The translations under genes and the position numbers were made by a program. A DNA stretch of 64,000 nt from DASUBN01 sp036000105 (GTDB taxonomy: Bacteria; Pseudomonadota; Gammaproteobacteria; Natronospirales; REEB76). A model generated the notes under the pieces. It made no database searches, was not told where the DNA came from, and was given only the letters and a program-made list of their open reading frames with translations. The stretch covers positions 62,001 to 126,000 of the forward strand of contig DASYGE010000009.1 of assembly GCA_036000105.1 (NCBI GenBank), written 5' to 3'. Of this stretch, positions 44,301 to 52,811 are shown one piece after another; the stretch's first letter is position 1, and each line of letters begins with the position of its first letter.

Positions 44301-44363
44301 GAAGCAGGTGAAGATCACCATCACGGTGACCGGGCGCTTCAGTGCGAAGTCAGTGATGTTCAC
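41307..44363 (-). CDS. RND efflux permease, HAE1-type, second of a pair
   Basis: A 1018-residue AcrB-superfamily permease with 12 membrane segments and two large periplasmic loops. It starts MNITDFALKRPVTVMVIFTCF, typical of the family. The TM4 proton relay reads LAIGMLVDNAVVVTESI, so the second Asp of the AcrB pair is Asn here, as in many uncharacterised HAE1 pumps. The start overlaps the upstream permease gene by 4 bp. With the 44360-47674 gene it resembles MdtB/MdtC-style two-permease systems. No outer-membrane channel gene is adjacent. Confidence 0.92.
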   Translation of the reverse strand: MNITDFALKRPVTVMVIFTCFAAIGVIAARLLPLEYFPDIEFPFITVQVPYQGSSPEEVERLITKPIEESLGTLSGVKRMTSTSDANQSQVNLEFDWGENVSVKEVQVLDKVDSIRADLPADVRHIAVLKQSGADIPILQLRLSSNRDLTRSYDMLNRLLKDRIQRVSGVSHVELYGVEPQEIRIELHADAIAAHNVDLNKLNDTLLRSNFAVSGGNITDAGQRLLVQLNDEYKSLDDIRMLRIGEGNLRLGDIATITHANPELTYGRHLDRKYAIGLDVYKETGANMVEVAQRVLKEVDDVGHQPEMQGINIFFLDNEADGVKQSLSAVLDAGLIGALFSLVVLYYFLRQFTTTLMVTLAVPFSLLIALAVMYFMGLSLNILSMMGLMLAIGMLVDNAVVVTESIFRHRQLYPGDPVKAAISGSREVSLAVTAGTLCTIIVFLPNVFGIQTDLTVFLKHVAIAIVVSLSASLFISLTMMPMLSARIPAPKQAKRSTLVERLGVRYSKLLGWSLTRRWIMIGVIFLVIAVSALPIALVKKDSGDSSPTRLFLQYNLNGHYSLETVEDAVTQVEGYLFAHKQQFEFRSIYTYYDSGSAQTTILLRDDLKDRKSAPELEDEIRKGLPTLAIGKPSFDDQQSGGGVQMQITGDSTSVLEERAQEITRILSRVKGLVDVRADALAGTREVHVHVDRERALRAGLDAEQVATAIMVALRGEELPQYRGANSEINISLAYQKSDRQTLDQLRNLQLYNAAGAAVRLDSVADFSIAEGPSSIEHVNRAASLGITISLAPNVTFDDVRPQIKDLMDNMNLPPGYQWSFGEGVQQDDSDNQTMITNMLLAVLLIYIVMAALFESLLHPAAILSGIVFSIFGVFWFFFISGTSFGIMAMIGILILMGVVVNNGIVMIDHINQLRREGVSRYSAVVEGATHRLRPILMTMSTTILGLVPLAIGNTTIGGNGPPYFPMARAIIGGLAFSTPISLLVLPTIYVLLDDLGLWSARVMGQANNRGKGMPQEGG

Positions 44364-47300
44364 GGCGTGACGGCCTCGCCCACGGCAGCCGTGGAGGCCG
44401 GCTGCACATCACGCTTGCGGTCCAGCAGGGCGTAGGCCACCGGCACCACCACGAGGGTGAGCAGGGTGGAGAACAGGATGCCGCCGATGACGGTGATGGC
44501 CATGGGCGCGCGGATCTCGGAACCCTGGCCGAGACCGAGGGCCATAGGCAGCAGCCCTAAGGTGGTGGTGAGCATCGTCATGATGATCGGTCGCAGGCGC
44601 GAGCGGCCTGCTTCGATCAGCGCGGCCTCGCGTTCCATGCCGCGGCTGCGCAGCTGGTTCACCAGATCCACCAGCACGATGGCGTTGTTCACCACGATGC
44701 CCGCCAGCATGATGAAGCCTATGAACACCACCACGCTGATGCTGGTCTGGGTGATGAACAGGGCGAACACCGCGCCCACCAGGGCCAGGGGCACGCTGAA
44801 CATGATGACCAGCGGATGGATCAGGGACTCGAACTGCGCGGCCATCACCAGATAGACCAGGAAGATGGCGAGGCCGAGGGCGAACTGCATGGAGTGGAAG
44901 GAGCTCTGCATCTCCTCGTTCTGGCCGGCCACGCGGGCGAACACGCCGGCGGGCAGGGATATCTTCGCCAAGAGGGCATTGGCTTCCGCCGCCGCGCTGC
45001 CGAGGTCGCCTTCAGCGATGTTCGCCGACACGAGCGCCACCCGTTCCTGGCCGGTGCGACGGATCTCACCCGGGCCCTCGTCCAGGCTCACATCGGCGAC
45101 AGCCGCCAGCGTCACCGGGTTGGCGGCGCCCGGGTTGATGATCAGGTTGCGGATGTCATCCACGTTCGCGCGCTGGTCGGCGCGGTTGCGCACCAGCACG
45201 TCGATCTTGCGGTCATGCAGGGTGTAGCGGGTGGCCACGTCGCCGCGCACCTTGGAGACCACGGTGTTGGCCACGTCGCTCGTCAGCAGCCCGAGCTGCG
45301 CGGTGCGCGCCGGGTCTATATGTATCTGGATCTCCGGCTGTCCTGCCTGCATGGTGCTCTTCACGTCGGCGAAGCGCGGTGAAGCGGTGAGCACCCGGGC
45401 CACCTGATCGCTCACCTGTTTCAGGGTGTCCAGGTTGTAACCCACGATCTCCACCTCGAGCGGCGTGGAGAAGGTGAAGAGCGAAGGTTCTTCGAACTTG
45501 TAGTTGATGCCGGGCATCTGGTTGAGAGTGACGCGCAGCTCATTCATCACCCGGTCTTCTTCCCGGTGACTGGTGCCGGGCTTCAGCACCACGTTCAGGC
45601 TCGCGGTGTTCTCGCCCGCGTCCACCGGGTTCGCATCCAGACGGTTGCCGGTGCCGGCGACGGAGTAGGTGGTGAGCACCTGGGGCAGCTTGGCTGCCGC
45701 TGCCTGCACCGTGGCGACCACCTGGTCGCTGCTGGCGAGCGGCGTGCCCGGCGGCAGGGTGAGCTTCACCTGGAATTCGCCTTGGGAGAGTTGCGGGATG
45801 AGTTCGACGCCGAGGGTGGGTAACAGGGCGAGGGCCACCAGCAACGAAGCACCGGCGATGCCGAGTACCTGGGCTTTGTGATCGAGAGCCCAGCGTATGA
45901 GGCGCGGATAACCTTCTTCCAGGTAGTTGTAGCCCCGGGTGAAGGCGTTCATGGCGGGGCGCAGGGGATAACCCAGCAGCATGCCCAATAGGCGGCTCAA
46001 AGCCCGGAAACCGATCACGCTCCACTTGAAGACGAAGCTGAAGAACCAAGCGCCGCCGCGGGGTATGTGATACAGGAAGCGCGTGACGCGGCCCTTGGGG
46101 AGAGCCCGTGGCCGGTCTTCGCCGCTGCCATCGACTTTCAGCTTGTTCGCGCTAGGCACGCCTAAGCAGGCCAGCATGGGGATGAGGGTGAGGGCCGCCA
46201 GGAGCGAGAACACCACCGAATAAGTCACGGTGAGCGACTGGTCGCGGAACAGCTGGCCGGCGATGCCGGTGACGAACACCAGCGGGAAGAACACCGCGAT
46301 GGTGGTGAGGGTGGCGGCGGTGATGGCGCTACCCACTTCGCTGGTGCCGTGGCGCACGGCATCGGTCGTGTCCTTGCCCATGTGCCGGTGCCGCGAGATG
46401 TTCTCCAGCACCACGATGGAGCTGTCCACCAGCATGCCGATGGCCAGCGAGATGCCGCCGAGCGACATCATGTTGAGGCTGATGTGGCCCGCATACATGG
46501 CGATGAAAGTGGCGATCACCGACACCGGGATGGCGATGCTGACGATGACCGTGGCCCACAGGTTGCGCAGGAAGAAGAAGATCACCAGCGCGGCCAGACA
46601 GCCGCCGATCATCGCCGCATTGATCACGTCGCCGATGGCCTGGGAGATGAACACCGCCTGGTCGTATTCCTTGACCAGCTTGAGGCCCGGAGGCAGGTGC
46701 TGGTTGATGTCGTCTATCTTGGCGGCCACGGTCTTGGACACCGCCACGGTGTTGGCGTCCCCGGCCTTATAGACCGCGAGTTCCACCGACTCCTCGCCGT
46801 TGATGCGGGTGATGGCCTGGCGTTCCTTGTAGCCACGCTCTACGTCGGCCACGTCTTTGAGGTAGATGGCGCGCCCGTCGCGGGTGGCCACCACGGAATC
46901 GGCGATGTCATCCAGGCTCTGGAATTCGTTGACGGTGCGCACCAGGAGCTTCTGGTTGCCCTGCTCCAAGAGGCCGCCCGAGAGGTTGACGTTCTCCGCC
47001 TTGAGGCGATCGCCCACCTCGGCGTTGGTCAAGTGCAGTTCCGCGAGCTTGCCCTGATCCACGAACACATGGATCTCGTCTTCCAGGCCGCCGCTCACCT
47101 TCACCGCGCCCACGCCGTCCACGGCCTCCAGGGTCTTGGTCAGATCCTGGTCCGCGTAGGTGCGCAGATAGCGCAGCTGCTGGACCTTGGGGTCCACGCC
47201 GGCGGCGGGGGAGATGTCCTTCGGCGTGCCCGTCATGCCGTAACGCAGGATGGGTTCCGTGGAAGGATCGAAATGCAGCAGCACCGGCCGCTTGGCCTCG

Positions 47301-47674
47301 GTGGGCAGTTCCAGCGCGTCGATCTTCTCGCGCACATCCACGCCGGAATAATCCATGTCCGTGCCCCAGGTGAACTCCAGGGTCACGTCGGATTCACCGG
47401 GACGCGACACCGAGCGCACCTGGCGCACGTTCTTGATGACGCTCACCGCCTCTTCGATGGGCTTGGTCACCAGGTTCTCCACTTCCTCCGGAGCGGCACC
47501 CGGCAGGTCGGTGCGCACCGTGAGGGAGGGATAGGAGAGTTCCGGCAAGAGATTGAGCTTCAAGCGCGAGAGCGCCACGAAGCCAAACACGATAACCGCC
47601 AGGGTGAGCATACCGATGGTGACGCGCCGCTCGGTGGCCAGCTTGACGATGCCAAGGACCTTGGGTTCTTTCAT
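44360..47674 (-). CDS. RND efflux permease, HAE1-type, first of a pair, with an inserted central linker
   Basis: A 1104-residue permease, about 85 longer than its partner. TM4 reads LAIGMLVDSSIVVLENISRH, with Ser at the second relay position. Extra sequence lies between the N- and C-terminal halves, around residues 490-590: a basic/acidic stretch (NKLKVDGSGEDRPRALPKGR) and an amphipathic hydrophobic region (GGAWFFSFVFKWSVIGFRAL). It begins 10 bp after the DUF2884-like gene and is translationally coupled to the second permease. Confidence 0.92.
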   Translation of the reverse strand: MKEPKVLGIVKLATERRVTIGMLTLAVIVFGFVALSRLKLNLLPELSYPSLTVRTDLPGAAPEEVENLVTKPIEEAVSVIKNVRQVRSVSRPGESDVTLEFTWGTDMDYSGVDVREKIDALELPTEAKRPVLLHFDPSTEPILRYGMTGTPKDISPAAGVDPKVQQLRYLRTYADQDLTKTLEAVDGVGAVKVSGGLEDEIHVFVDQGKLAELHLTNAEVGDRLKAENVNLSGGLLEQGNQKLLVRTVNEFQSLDDIADSVVATRDGRAIYLKDVADVERGYKERQAITRINGEESVELAVYKAGDANTVAVSKTVAAKIDDINQHLPPGLKLVKEYDQAVFISQAIGDVINAAMIGGCLAALVIFFFLRNLWATVIVSIAIPVSVIATFIAMYAGHISLNMMSLGGISLAIGMLVDSSIVVLENISRHRHMGKDTTDAVRHGTSEVGSAITAATLTTIAVFFPLVFVTGIAGQLFRDQSLTVTYSVVFSLLAALTLIPMLACLGVPSANKLKVDGSGEDRPRALPKGRVTRFLYHIPRGGAWFFSFVFKWSVIGFRALSRLLGMLLGYPLRPAMNAFTRGYNYLEEGYPRLIRWALDHKAQVLGIAGASLLVALALLPTLGVELIPQLSQGEFQVKLTLPPGTPLASSDQVVATVQAAAAKLPQVLTTYSVAGTGNRLDANPVDAGENTASLNVVLKPGTSHREEDRVMNELRVTLNQMPGINYKFEEPSLFTFSTPLEVEIVGYNLDTLKQVSDQVARVLTASPRFADVKSTMQAGQPEIQIHIDPARTAQLGLLTSDVANTVVSKVRGDVATRYTLHDRKIDVLVRNRADQRANVDDIRNLIINPGAANPVTLAAVADVSLDEGPGEIRRTGQERVALVSANIAEGDLGSAAAEANALLAKISLPAGVFARVAGQNEEMQSSFHSMQFALGLAIFLVYLVMAAQFESLIHPLVIMFSVPLALVGAVFALFITQTSISVVVFIGFIMLAGIVVNNAIVLVDLVNQLRSRGMEREAALIEAGRSRLRPIIMTMLTTTLGLLPMALGLGQGSEIRAPMAITVIGGILFSTLLTLVVVPVAYALLDRKRDVQPASTAAVGEAVTP

Positions 47675-47684
47675 GAGTTTGATC

Positions 47685-48248
47685 CTAGTAGGCGGCGTCG
47701 GAGTGGTCGTCGACGTGGCAGTCGTTCTCGGAATCCGTGTCGATGACGGCGTAGGGCTTGAAAGCCGGCAGCTCGCTCACGAGGGTCTCCTGTATCTGCC
47801 GCACCTGTCTCACGGTGGTGCAGAGTTCACGAGCTTCCTGCTTCAGCGGCTCGGCCTTGGCTTTCATGTCGTGGTCCATCTGCTTGTCACCGCTGGTCGT
47901 GAGCAGATCGGTCACCAGCATGCCGACCATGCCGCCCACCATATCCACGGCGTGCTGGCCGATCTCGAGGCCGCGCTGCTGGATGTCGTGGACGCCGGCC
48001 GCGTACTGCCTCAGCAGGCCGCGTTCCTCCCCGGTGAGCGCGACGCGCTTCTCATGGATCAGCAGGTCGCCTGCTGGCGTGATGAGCGCTTCGCTGTCGT
48101 CCTCGGCGGTGATCACCACATCGTCGCCGCGCAGGGCGATGTTGTCGCCGTTGACGCTGTTGATGCGGACATCCGCGCCGGCGCCGGCCATGAACAGCAG
48201 GCTGGCGGCGGCCAGGGAACCAAGGATGAGCTTATGAGCGGTGTTCAT
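47685..48248 (-). CDS. DUF2884-like exported protein (YggN-like) in the RND operon
   Basis: The 187-residue product has a signal peptide ending in GAGA-DV. Its order of features resembles YggN: a short beta part (VVITAEDDSEALITPAGDLLIHEKRVAL), then TGEERGLLRQYAAGV and long helices, with Cys in ELCTTVRQV. The C-terminus is acidic and His/Asp rich (DSENDCHVDDHSDAAY). Assignment rests on pattern memory. It lies between the adaptor (28 bp) and the first permease (10 bp), so it is probably part of the efflux operon. Confidence 0.6.
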   Translation of the reverse strand: MNTAHKLILGSLAAASLLFMAGAGADVRINSVNGDNIALRGDDVVITAEDDSEALITPAGDLLIHEKRVALTGEERGLLRQYAAGVHDIQQRGLEIGQHAVDMVGGMVGMLVTDLLTTSGDKQMDHDMKAKAEPLKQEARELCTTVRQVRQIQETLVSELPAFKPYAVIDTDSENDCHVDDHSDAAY

Positions 48249-48276
48249 GGCTGCACCTCACGCGTGGATTATGCTT

Positions 48277-49383
48277 TCAGACCGAAGGCGCGGGTCCGTT
48301 GGTGCGGGCGGCGGTGGCTTTCTGGGGCGAAGCGTTCACGATCGCCACCTTGGTGCCGTCCTTGAGGCTGTTCTGGCCCAAGGTGACCACGCTGTCGCCG
48401 GTCTTCAGGCCGCGGGTGATCTCCACCTTGTCGCCATCGGCATAGCCGAGGCTCACCGCCACGCGGTGTGCCGTACCGGCGCTCACCACGTACACCGCCG
48501 ACTCGCCGTCCTCCGTGAGGATGGCGGTGCGCGGCACCGTGAGCGCGTCCTTGTGCACGTCATAAGTGATGTTGACCCGGCTGAACATGCCGGGCGCGAG
48601 GCCGCGTCCGCCGTGGCTGACTTCCACCGTCACCTTGAAGGTGCCGGTCTGGGGGTCCACCACCGGTGAGAGGCGGGCCACTCGGCCCGTGAAGACCTTG
48701 CCGCTCATGGCGTCGGCGCTGAGTTCCGCGGGCTGGCCCGGCTTGATGCGCGCCAGGGCGTTCTCCGGCACATAGAGCACGGCGAGCAGGGGATCGAAGT
48801 CCGTGACCACATACACCGCCTGGTTAGGCATCAGGGTATTGCCCACTTTGATCAGCCGCTTGGCCACCACGCCATCGATGGGCGAGCGGATCACGGTGCG
48901 GTCCAGGTTCAGCTTGGCGATGTCGTAAGTGGCCTTGAGTACCGCCAGGTCGTATTTCACCGTATCGAATGCGTCGGTGCTGATCAGGTGGCGGTCGTAG
49001 AGGGTCTGGCTGCGGGCGAACTCCTGCTGCTTCTTCTCGTAATTGGCCTGGGCTTCTTCGCAGTTGTAGCGCAGCTCCTGGTCGTCCAGCTGGGCCAAGG
49101 CATCGCCGGCGCGCACCTGGCGGCCTTCCTCAGCGTAGATCTGCGATACGGTGCCACCCACCTTGGCCACCACCGAGGCTTCCTCGGCGGCTTCCAGGGT
49201 GGTGGTGCCCGAGTAGGTGGCGGCCACAGCACCCAATTGGGCGGTGGCGGTCTCCACCGGGATGGCTGGGACGGCGTCCTTGGCCACATCCTTGGCTTGG
49301 GCAGCACTGCCGCTGCAGCCGGAGAGCCCCAGGGCGCCTAAGGCCAGCAGGGCGATCAGCAGGGTATGCGGGGTGGATTTCAT
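48277..49383 (-). CDS. RND efflux periplasmic adaptor (membrane fusion protein), lipoprotein
   Basis: The 368-residue product begins at the ATG at 49383, preceded by AAGGGG; a further ATG at 49407 is less well placed. The lipobox is LSGC. Lipoyl, hairpin and beta-barrel domains are readable: VVAKVGGTVSQIYAEEGRQV, a coiled hairpin (QANYEKKQQEFARSQTL), VIRSPIDGVVAKRLIKVG, and RVARLSPVVDPQTGTFKV. It is the first gene of the operon adaptor-DUF2884-permease-permease. Confidence 0.94.
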   Translation of the reverse strand: MKSTPHTLLIALLALGALGLSGCSGSAAQAKDVAKDAVPAIPVETATAQLGAVAATYSGTTTLEAAEEASVVAKVGGTVSQIYAEEGRQVRAGDALAQLDDQELRYNCEEAQANYEKKQQEFARSQTLYDRHLISTDAFDTVKYDLAVLKATYDIAKLNLDRTVIRSPIDGVVAKRLIKVGNTLMPNQAVYVVTDFDPLLAVLYVPENALARIKPGQPAELSADAMSGKVFTGRVARLSPVVDPQTGTFKVTVEVSHGGRGLAPGMFSRVNITYDVHKDALTVPRTAILTEDGESAVYVVSAGTAHRVAVSLGYADGDKVEITRGLKTGDSVVTLGQNSLKDGTKVAIVNASPQKATAARTNGPAPSV

Positions 49384-49435
49384 GGTTTCCCCTTGGATAT
49401 TGGTCATGTTCGGTTTGCCCCAGAGTCAAGAATAC

Positions 49436-49474
49436 TGTTATAGCTAAGTATAACACCAGTTTTGTTACATGCAA
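49436..49474 (-). promoter_or_regulatory. Predicted promoter and operator-like palindrome of the RND operon
   Basis: On the minus strand, TTGCAT (49474-49469) and TATACT (49452-49447) are spaced by 16 bases. A perfect inverted repeat TGTTATA-6-TATAACA (49436-49455) covers the -10. The geometry is the same 7-6-7 as at the mla promoter, with different bases. A TetR- or MarR-type repressor is a reasonable guess; none is encoded nearby. Confidence 0.5.
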
Positions 49475-49627
49475 GTTCACACCCCCCAGGATCTCGAGGG
49501 GTGGCTTAGATATATAGATGCGTGAAGAGGGAAAAGGGTTTTGGCAGGTTGGAGCAAAACAGGCCGCCTAAGCCCGTATCAGCCCGAGGCACCCCGCTCA
49601 GGGGCAGGCAAGAAGCTCTGTCCTGGA

Positions 49628-49662
49628 CTTAAGCGGCGGAGCAGGAAGCGCCGCCGCTTAAG
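49628..49662. other. 12-bp perfect hairpin downstream of prc
   Basis: CTTAAGCGGCGG and CCGCCGCTTAAG enclose an 11-base loop, 13 bp past the end of the minus-strand protease gene. There is no T tract on either side, so it is not a standard intrinsic terminator; it could be an mRNA 3-prime end stabiliser. The rest of 49475-49674 shows nothing further. Confidence 0.5.
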
Positions 49663-49674
49663 GGCTCTATATCA

Positions 49675-51852
49675 TCAGTTTCGATCAGCAAGCGAGGAGG
49701 CGGGTTGGCCCTGGAACAGGCCTGCACCGGTGATATCCGCCACGATCTCGGCAGACTCATTCAGGAGCACATCGGGTTCCAGGCCGTCATCGGTATCATC
49801 CGACGCTGGGTCGGTCCCGGCAGGCCCTTTGGGCAATTTCAGAGCGGCTTCCAGGGTGGTCGCAGGCGCCAGACCCTTGAGTTTGCGCCAGGAATTAGCC
49901 AGGGCGAGACGCTTGGCATCGTCCTCAGCCTGCTCTTTCTGACGGTCCGCCAGCACCAGGGATACGGAGGTCTCGGCCCGCTCAGCGTCTGCCTGGTGCA
50001 GGGTTTCCATGAAGAGGCGCCAGTCCGCATCCTTGGCGATACGCAGGGAATGCAGCTCCGTGAGCTTCGGCAGGGCCTTGTCCAAGCCTTCGTTCAACGC
50101 GCTGTATTCCGCCTGACCGATCTCATCCCAGGGCATGGCCGTGTCGTTGGTGGATTCGCCCACCTGGGTCGGGTCCACCAGGGCGGGGAGGGCGATGTCG
50201 GGGCTCACGCCCTTGTTCTGGGTGCTGGAGCCGCTCACCCGGTAGAACTTATCTACCGTGAGCTTGAGCTGGCCCGAGTCCCCGTCACCGGGGATGAAGC
50301 GGCTCAAGTCCACGAGCTGCTGCACCGTGCCCTTGCCGTAAGTCACCGAGCCCACCACGAGGCCGCGGTGGTAGTCCTGGATGGCGGCCGCGAAGATCTC
50401 CGAAGCGGAAGCGGTGAAGCGGTTCACCAGCACCACCAGAGGGCCTGAGTAGAGCACGCCGCTGTCGTCGTCCTCGTCTTCCACGTTGATCCTGCCGCCC
50501 TGATGGCGGATCTGCACCACCGGGCCGTCCGGCACGAACAAGCCGGTCAGGTCCTCGGCTTCCTTGAGGGAGCCGCCGCCGTTGTTGCGCAGGTCCATGA
50601 CGATGCCGTCCACATGCTTGGCCTTGAGTTCGTCCACCAGGCGGCGCACGTCGTGGGTGGTGCTGGTGTAGTTCTTGTCGCCCTGCATGCGGGCTTCCAG
50701 GTCCTCATAGAAGCCCGGCACCGTGATCACGCCGACCTTATAAGCCTGTTTACCGCGGGTCACATCCACGATTTTCTTGTGGGCGGCCTGGGCCTCGAGC
50801 TTCACGTTGTCACGGGTGAGCTGGATGATCTTCTCCGGGGAACCGGGAGCGGCGCCTGCCGGCAATATCTGCAGGCGCACCACCGTGCCCGGGTTGCCGC
50901 GGATCAGCGCTACCACGTCGTCCAGGCGCCAGCCCACGATATCGCTGATGTCGCCGGTCGCGCCCTGGCCGACACCCGTGATGCGGTCATCCGGCTGCAG
51001 GCGCTTGTCCCGGGCGGCGGGGCCGCCGGGCAGCAGGTGATCCACGCGGGTGTATTCCCCCTCGGAGATCAGCGAGGCGCCTATGCCCTGCAATTTAAGG
51101 CTCATCTGGATCTGGAACTCCTCCGACTGGCTGGGGGAGAAGTAATCCGTGTGCGGATCCACCGAGTGGGCATAGGCGTTCATGAAGAGCGAGAACACGT
51201 CCTCGGCGCTCACCTGGCGCGTGCGGTAGGCGAAAGCCTGATAGCGTTTGCGCAGGGTGTCGGAGGCCTGGGGCCAGGTCTTGCCGGCCAAGAGCAGGTT
51301 CAGCACATCGTTCTTCACACGCTGCCGCCAGAGGTCATCCAGTTCCGCATCGTCCTTGGCCCAGGGTGCCTTGGAGCGATCGAACACGAAGCGCTCCTTG
51401 ACGGTGAAGTCCGGCTCATGGGCCAGCATCTGCAAGGCGTACTGCAGGCGCTCGCTCACCCGCTTCTGGAACGTGTTGTAGATATCGAAGGCAGGCTGCA
51501 GCTTGCCGTCGCGGATGTCGTCACCGAGCGTCAGCTTGTCGCCGGCGATGCCGTCGATATCCGACTGCCGGAAGTAACTGCGGTTCGGGTCCAGATCCTC
51601 CAGGTAATGCTTGAATATCTTCTGGGACATGGCCGCGTCGAGGGGCTGCTGCAAGTAGTGCGCGCGTTGCAGGAGGCCCGCGATGGTCTCGTCCACCGGC
51701 ACTTCGCGGGAGTCAGGTGAGATGAGCTTGGGCGTGGCGGTGACGGCCGCAGGCGCGGCGACGCTCGCGAGGCTGGCGGCGGAGGCGAGGCTGGCGGCGG
51801 AGGCGAGCAGGCCGCCGGCCAAGAGGGATAGCAGCAGGTGCTTATGGCGCAT
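49675..51852 (-). CDS. prc: Periplasmic tail-specific protease Tsp/Prc
   Basis: Prc degrades tagged or misfolded periplasmic proteins and peptidoglycan hydrolases. I chose the ATG at 51852 (MRHKHLLLSLLAGG, a signal peptide with a low-complexity AASLASAASLAS stretch); an ATG at 51972 gives 40 unlikely residues. A PDZ domain is near residues 250-335 (LPGGPAARDKRLQPDDRI). The catalytic dyad is S482 (FTASASEIF) and K507 (YGKGTVQ), matching the spacing in E. coli. Length is 725 residues. Confidence 0.95.
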   Translation of the reverse strand: MRHKHLLLSLLAGGLLASAASLASAASLASVAAPAAVTATPKLISPDSREVPVDETIAGLLQRAHYLQQPLDAAMSQKIFKHYLEDLDPNRSYFRQSDIDGIAGDKLTLGDDIRDGKLQPAFDIYNTFQKRVSERLQYALQMLAHEPDFTVKERFVFDRSKAPWAKDDAELDDLWRQRVKNDVLNLLLAGKTWPQASDTLRKRYQAFAYRTRQVSAEDVFSLFMNAYAHSVDPHTDYFSPSQSEEFQIQMSLKLQGIGASLISEGEYTRVDHLLPGGPAARDKRLQPDDRITGVGQGATGDISDIVGWRLDDVVALIRGNPGTVVRLQILPAGAAPGSPEKIIQLTRDNVKLEAQAAHKKIVDVTRGKQAYKVGVITVPGFYEDLEARMQGDKNYTSTTHDVRRLVDELKAKHVDGIVMDLRNNGGGSLKEAEDLTGLFVPDGPVVQIRHQGGRINVEDEDDDSGVLYSGPLVVLVNRFTASASEIFAAAIQDYHRGLVVGSVTYGKGTVQQLVDLSRFIPGDGDSGQLKLTVDKFYRVSGSSTQNKGVSPDIALPALVDPTQVGESTNDTAMPWDEIGQAEYSALNEGLDKALPKLTELHSLRIAKDADWRLFMETLHQADAERAETSVSLVLADRQKEQAEDDAKRLALANSWRKLKGLAPATTLEAALKLPKGPAGTDPASDDTDDGLEPDVLLNESAEIVADITGAGLFQGQPASSLADRN

Positions 51853-51999
51853 GGGGGGGGTGATCCTAAAGGTTCGATGCCGGTTGTGAGCGGACTGTCT
51901 AATATATAAGCATAGGGGATGTGGCGCCCGGGCGCGAGCCCTGTCACAAAGCCCTACAATGGCGCCCGCCACCCATGCCCGCCAGGAGTATCGGCATCC

Positions 52000-52425
52000 A
52001 TGCGCCCCATGACTTTCATCAACGGTGTCATCTTCGGCAGCACCGCGGCCTTAGCTGTAGTGCTGGTCATCATCATCTTCTTCCGCTGGGTGTTGACCCT
52101 GGATACCACCCTGGATCAGACGGTGGTGTTGAGCGATCTACCCCTGGGTGAGCTGTTGCGCGACATGGTCATCTTCCTCGCGCTCGCGGCGCTCGCCGGC
52201 GCGGGCTTCCTGGGGGAACTTTTCCACAAGCCCTGGCGCGGCGCGGCGGACTACCTCCTGGCCGTGGCCGTGATAGCCGTGATCGTGTTTTTCTTCGCCG
52301 ATCCGGCCGCACGTCTTCGGGAACTGGTCTTGCTCGTGCTGGTCGCGGCGGCCGGGGCGGTGCTGCTCACGCTGCTCGGCCGCTTGGGCTTCCTGAAGCA
52401 GGTTTCCGCCTGGCTGGGGGAGTGA
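52000..52425 (+). CDS. Small integral-membrane protein of unknown function
   Basis: The 141-residue product from ATG 52000 (AGGAG at 51984-51988) has four predicted membrane helices: residues 6-28, 52-72, 80-100 and 110-130. Charged loops between them contain no known motif; the last helices read ADYLLAVAVIAVIVFFFAD and ELVLLVLVAAAGAVLLTLL. No family recognised. It is divergent from prc and ends with a weak intrinsic terminator. Confidence 0.7.
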   Translation: MRPMTFINGVIFGSTAALAVVLVIIIFFRWVLTLDTTLDQTVVLSDLPLGELLRDMVIFLALAALAGAGFLGELFHKPWRGAADYLLAVAVIAVIVFFFADPAARLRELVLLVLVAAAGAVLLTLLGRLGFLKQVSAWLGE

Positions 52426-52471
52426 GCCCGGCCGGCCTTGGGGCGCCTGGCGGTAGGCGGCGATGCTTCCG

Positions 52472-52498
52472 GCTGAAACATCTGAATCAGCTTTTTTT
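52472..52498 (+). terminator. Weak intrinsic terminator after the small membrane protein
   Basis: GCTGA and TCAGC pair around a 10-base loop and are followed by seven T residues. The stem is short. Confidence 0.5.
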
Positions 52499-52811
52499 AA
52501 GGTTTTTATAAGGTTTTTCGCTGGTAAAGGCCCGGCCGGCCGGGTACCGTGATTCCGCGTGATGCCTGTAATCCCCGCATTTGTAAAGGGCTGCCGGAGG
52601 GGGGTGATTGGGGCATAATGTGGCCACGGGTTTGGCGGAAATGCCTTGGGATTTGTTGCAGGTTTATTGACTTGAGAAGGCAAATTCGAGTAAAACACGT
52701 GGCCCACTAAACGGTGCGCTGGGGGATTTCGCGGGCAGACCGCTCTGCGAATCTCACGTGCGCGTTAGCAACAGAGCGAATACCTAATCCGGTATTTCAG
52801 GAGACATCCAA
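52499..52811 (+). promoter_or_regulatory. Long structured leader and promoter region of exbB-exbD-tonB
   Basis: This gene-free stretch holds an 11-base tandem AAGGTTTTT repeat (about 52499-52518), a 14-base palindrome CCCGGCCGGCCGGG (52531-52544), a possible promoter TTGACT-18-TAAAAC (52667-52696), and two dyads near the start codon: CGCTCTG/CAGAGCG (52741-52747, 52772-52778) and AATACC/GGTATT (52779-52796) just before the AGGAG ribosome site at 52799-52803. No Fur box was recognised. Confidence 0.4.

Noticed and set aside
46349..47746. Long open frame on the plus strand opposite the first RND permease
   Set aside because: Shadow of the permease gene: residues are mostly His, Asp, Arg and Gly without a recognisable domain.
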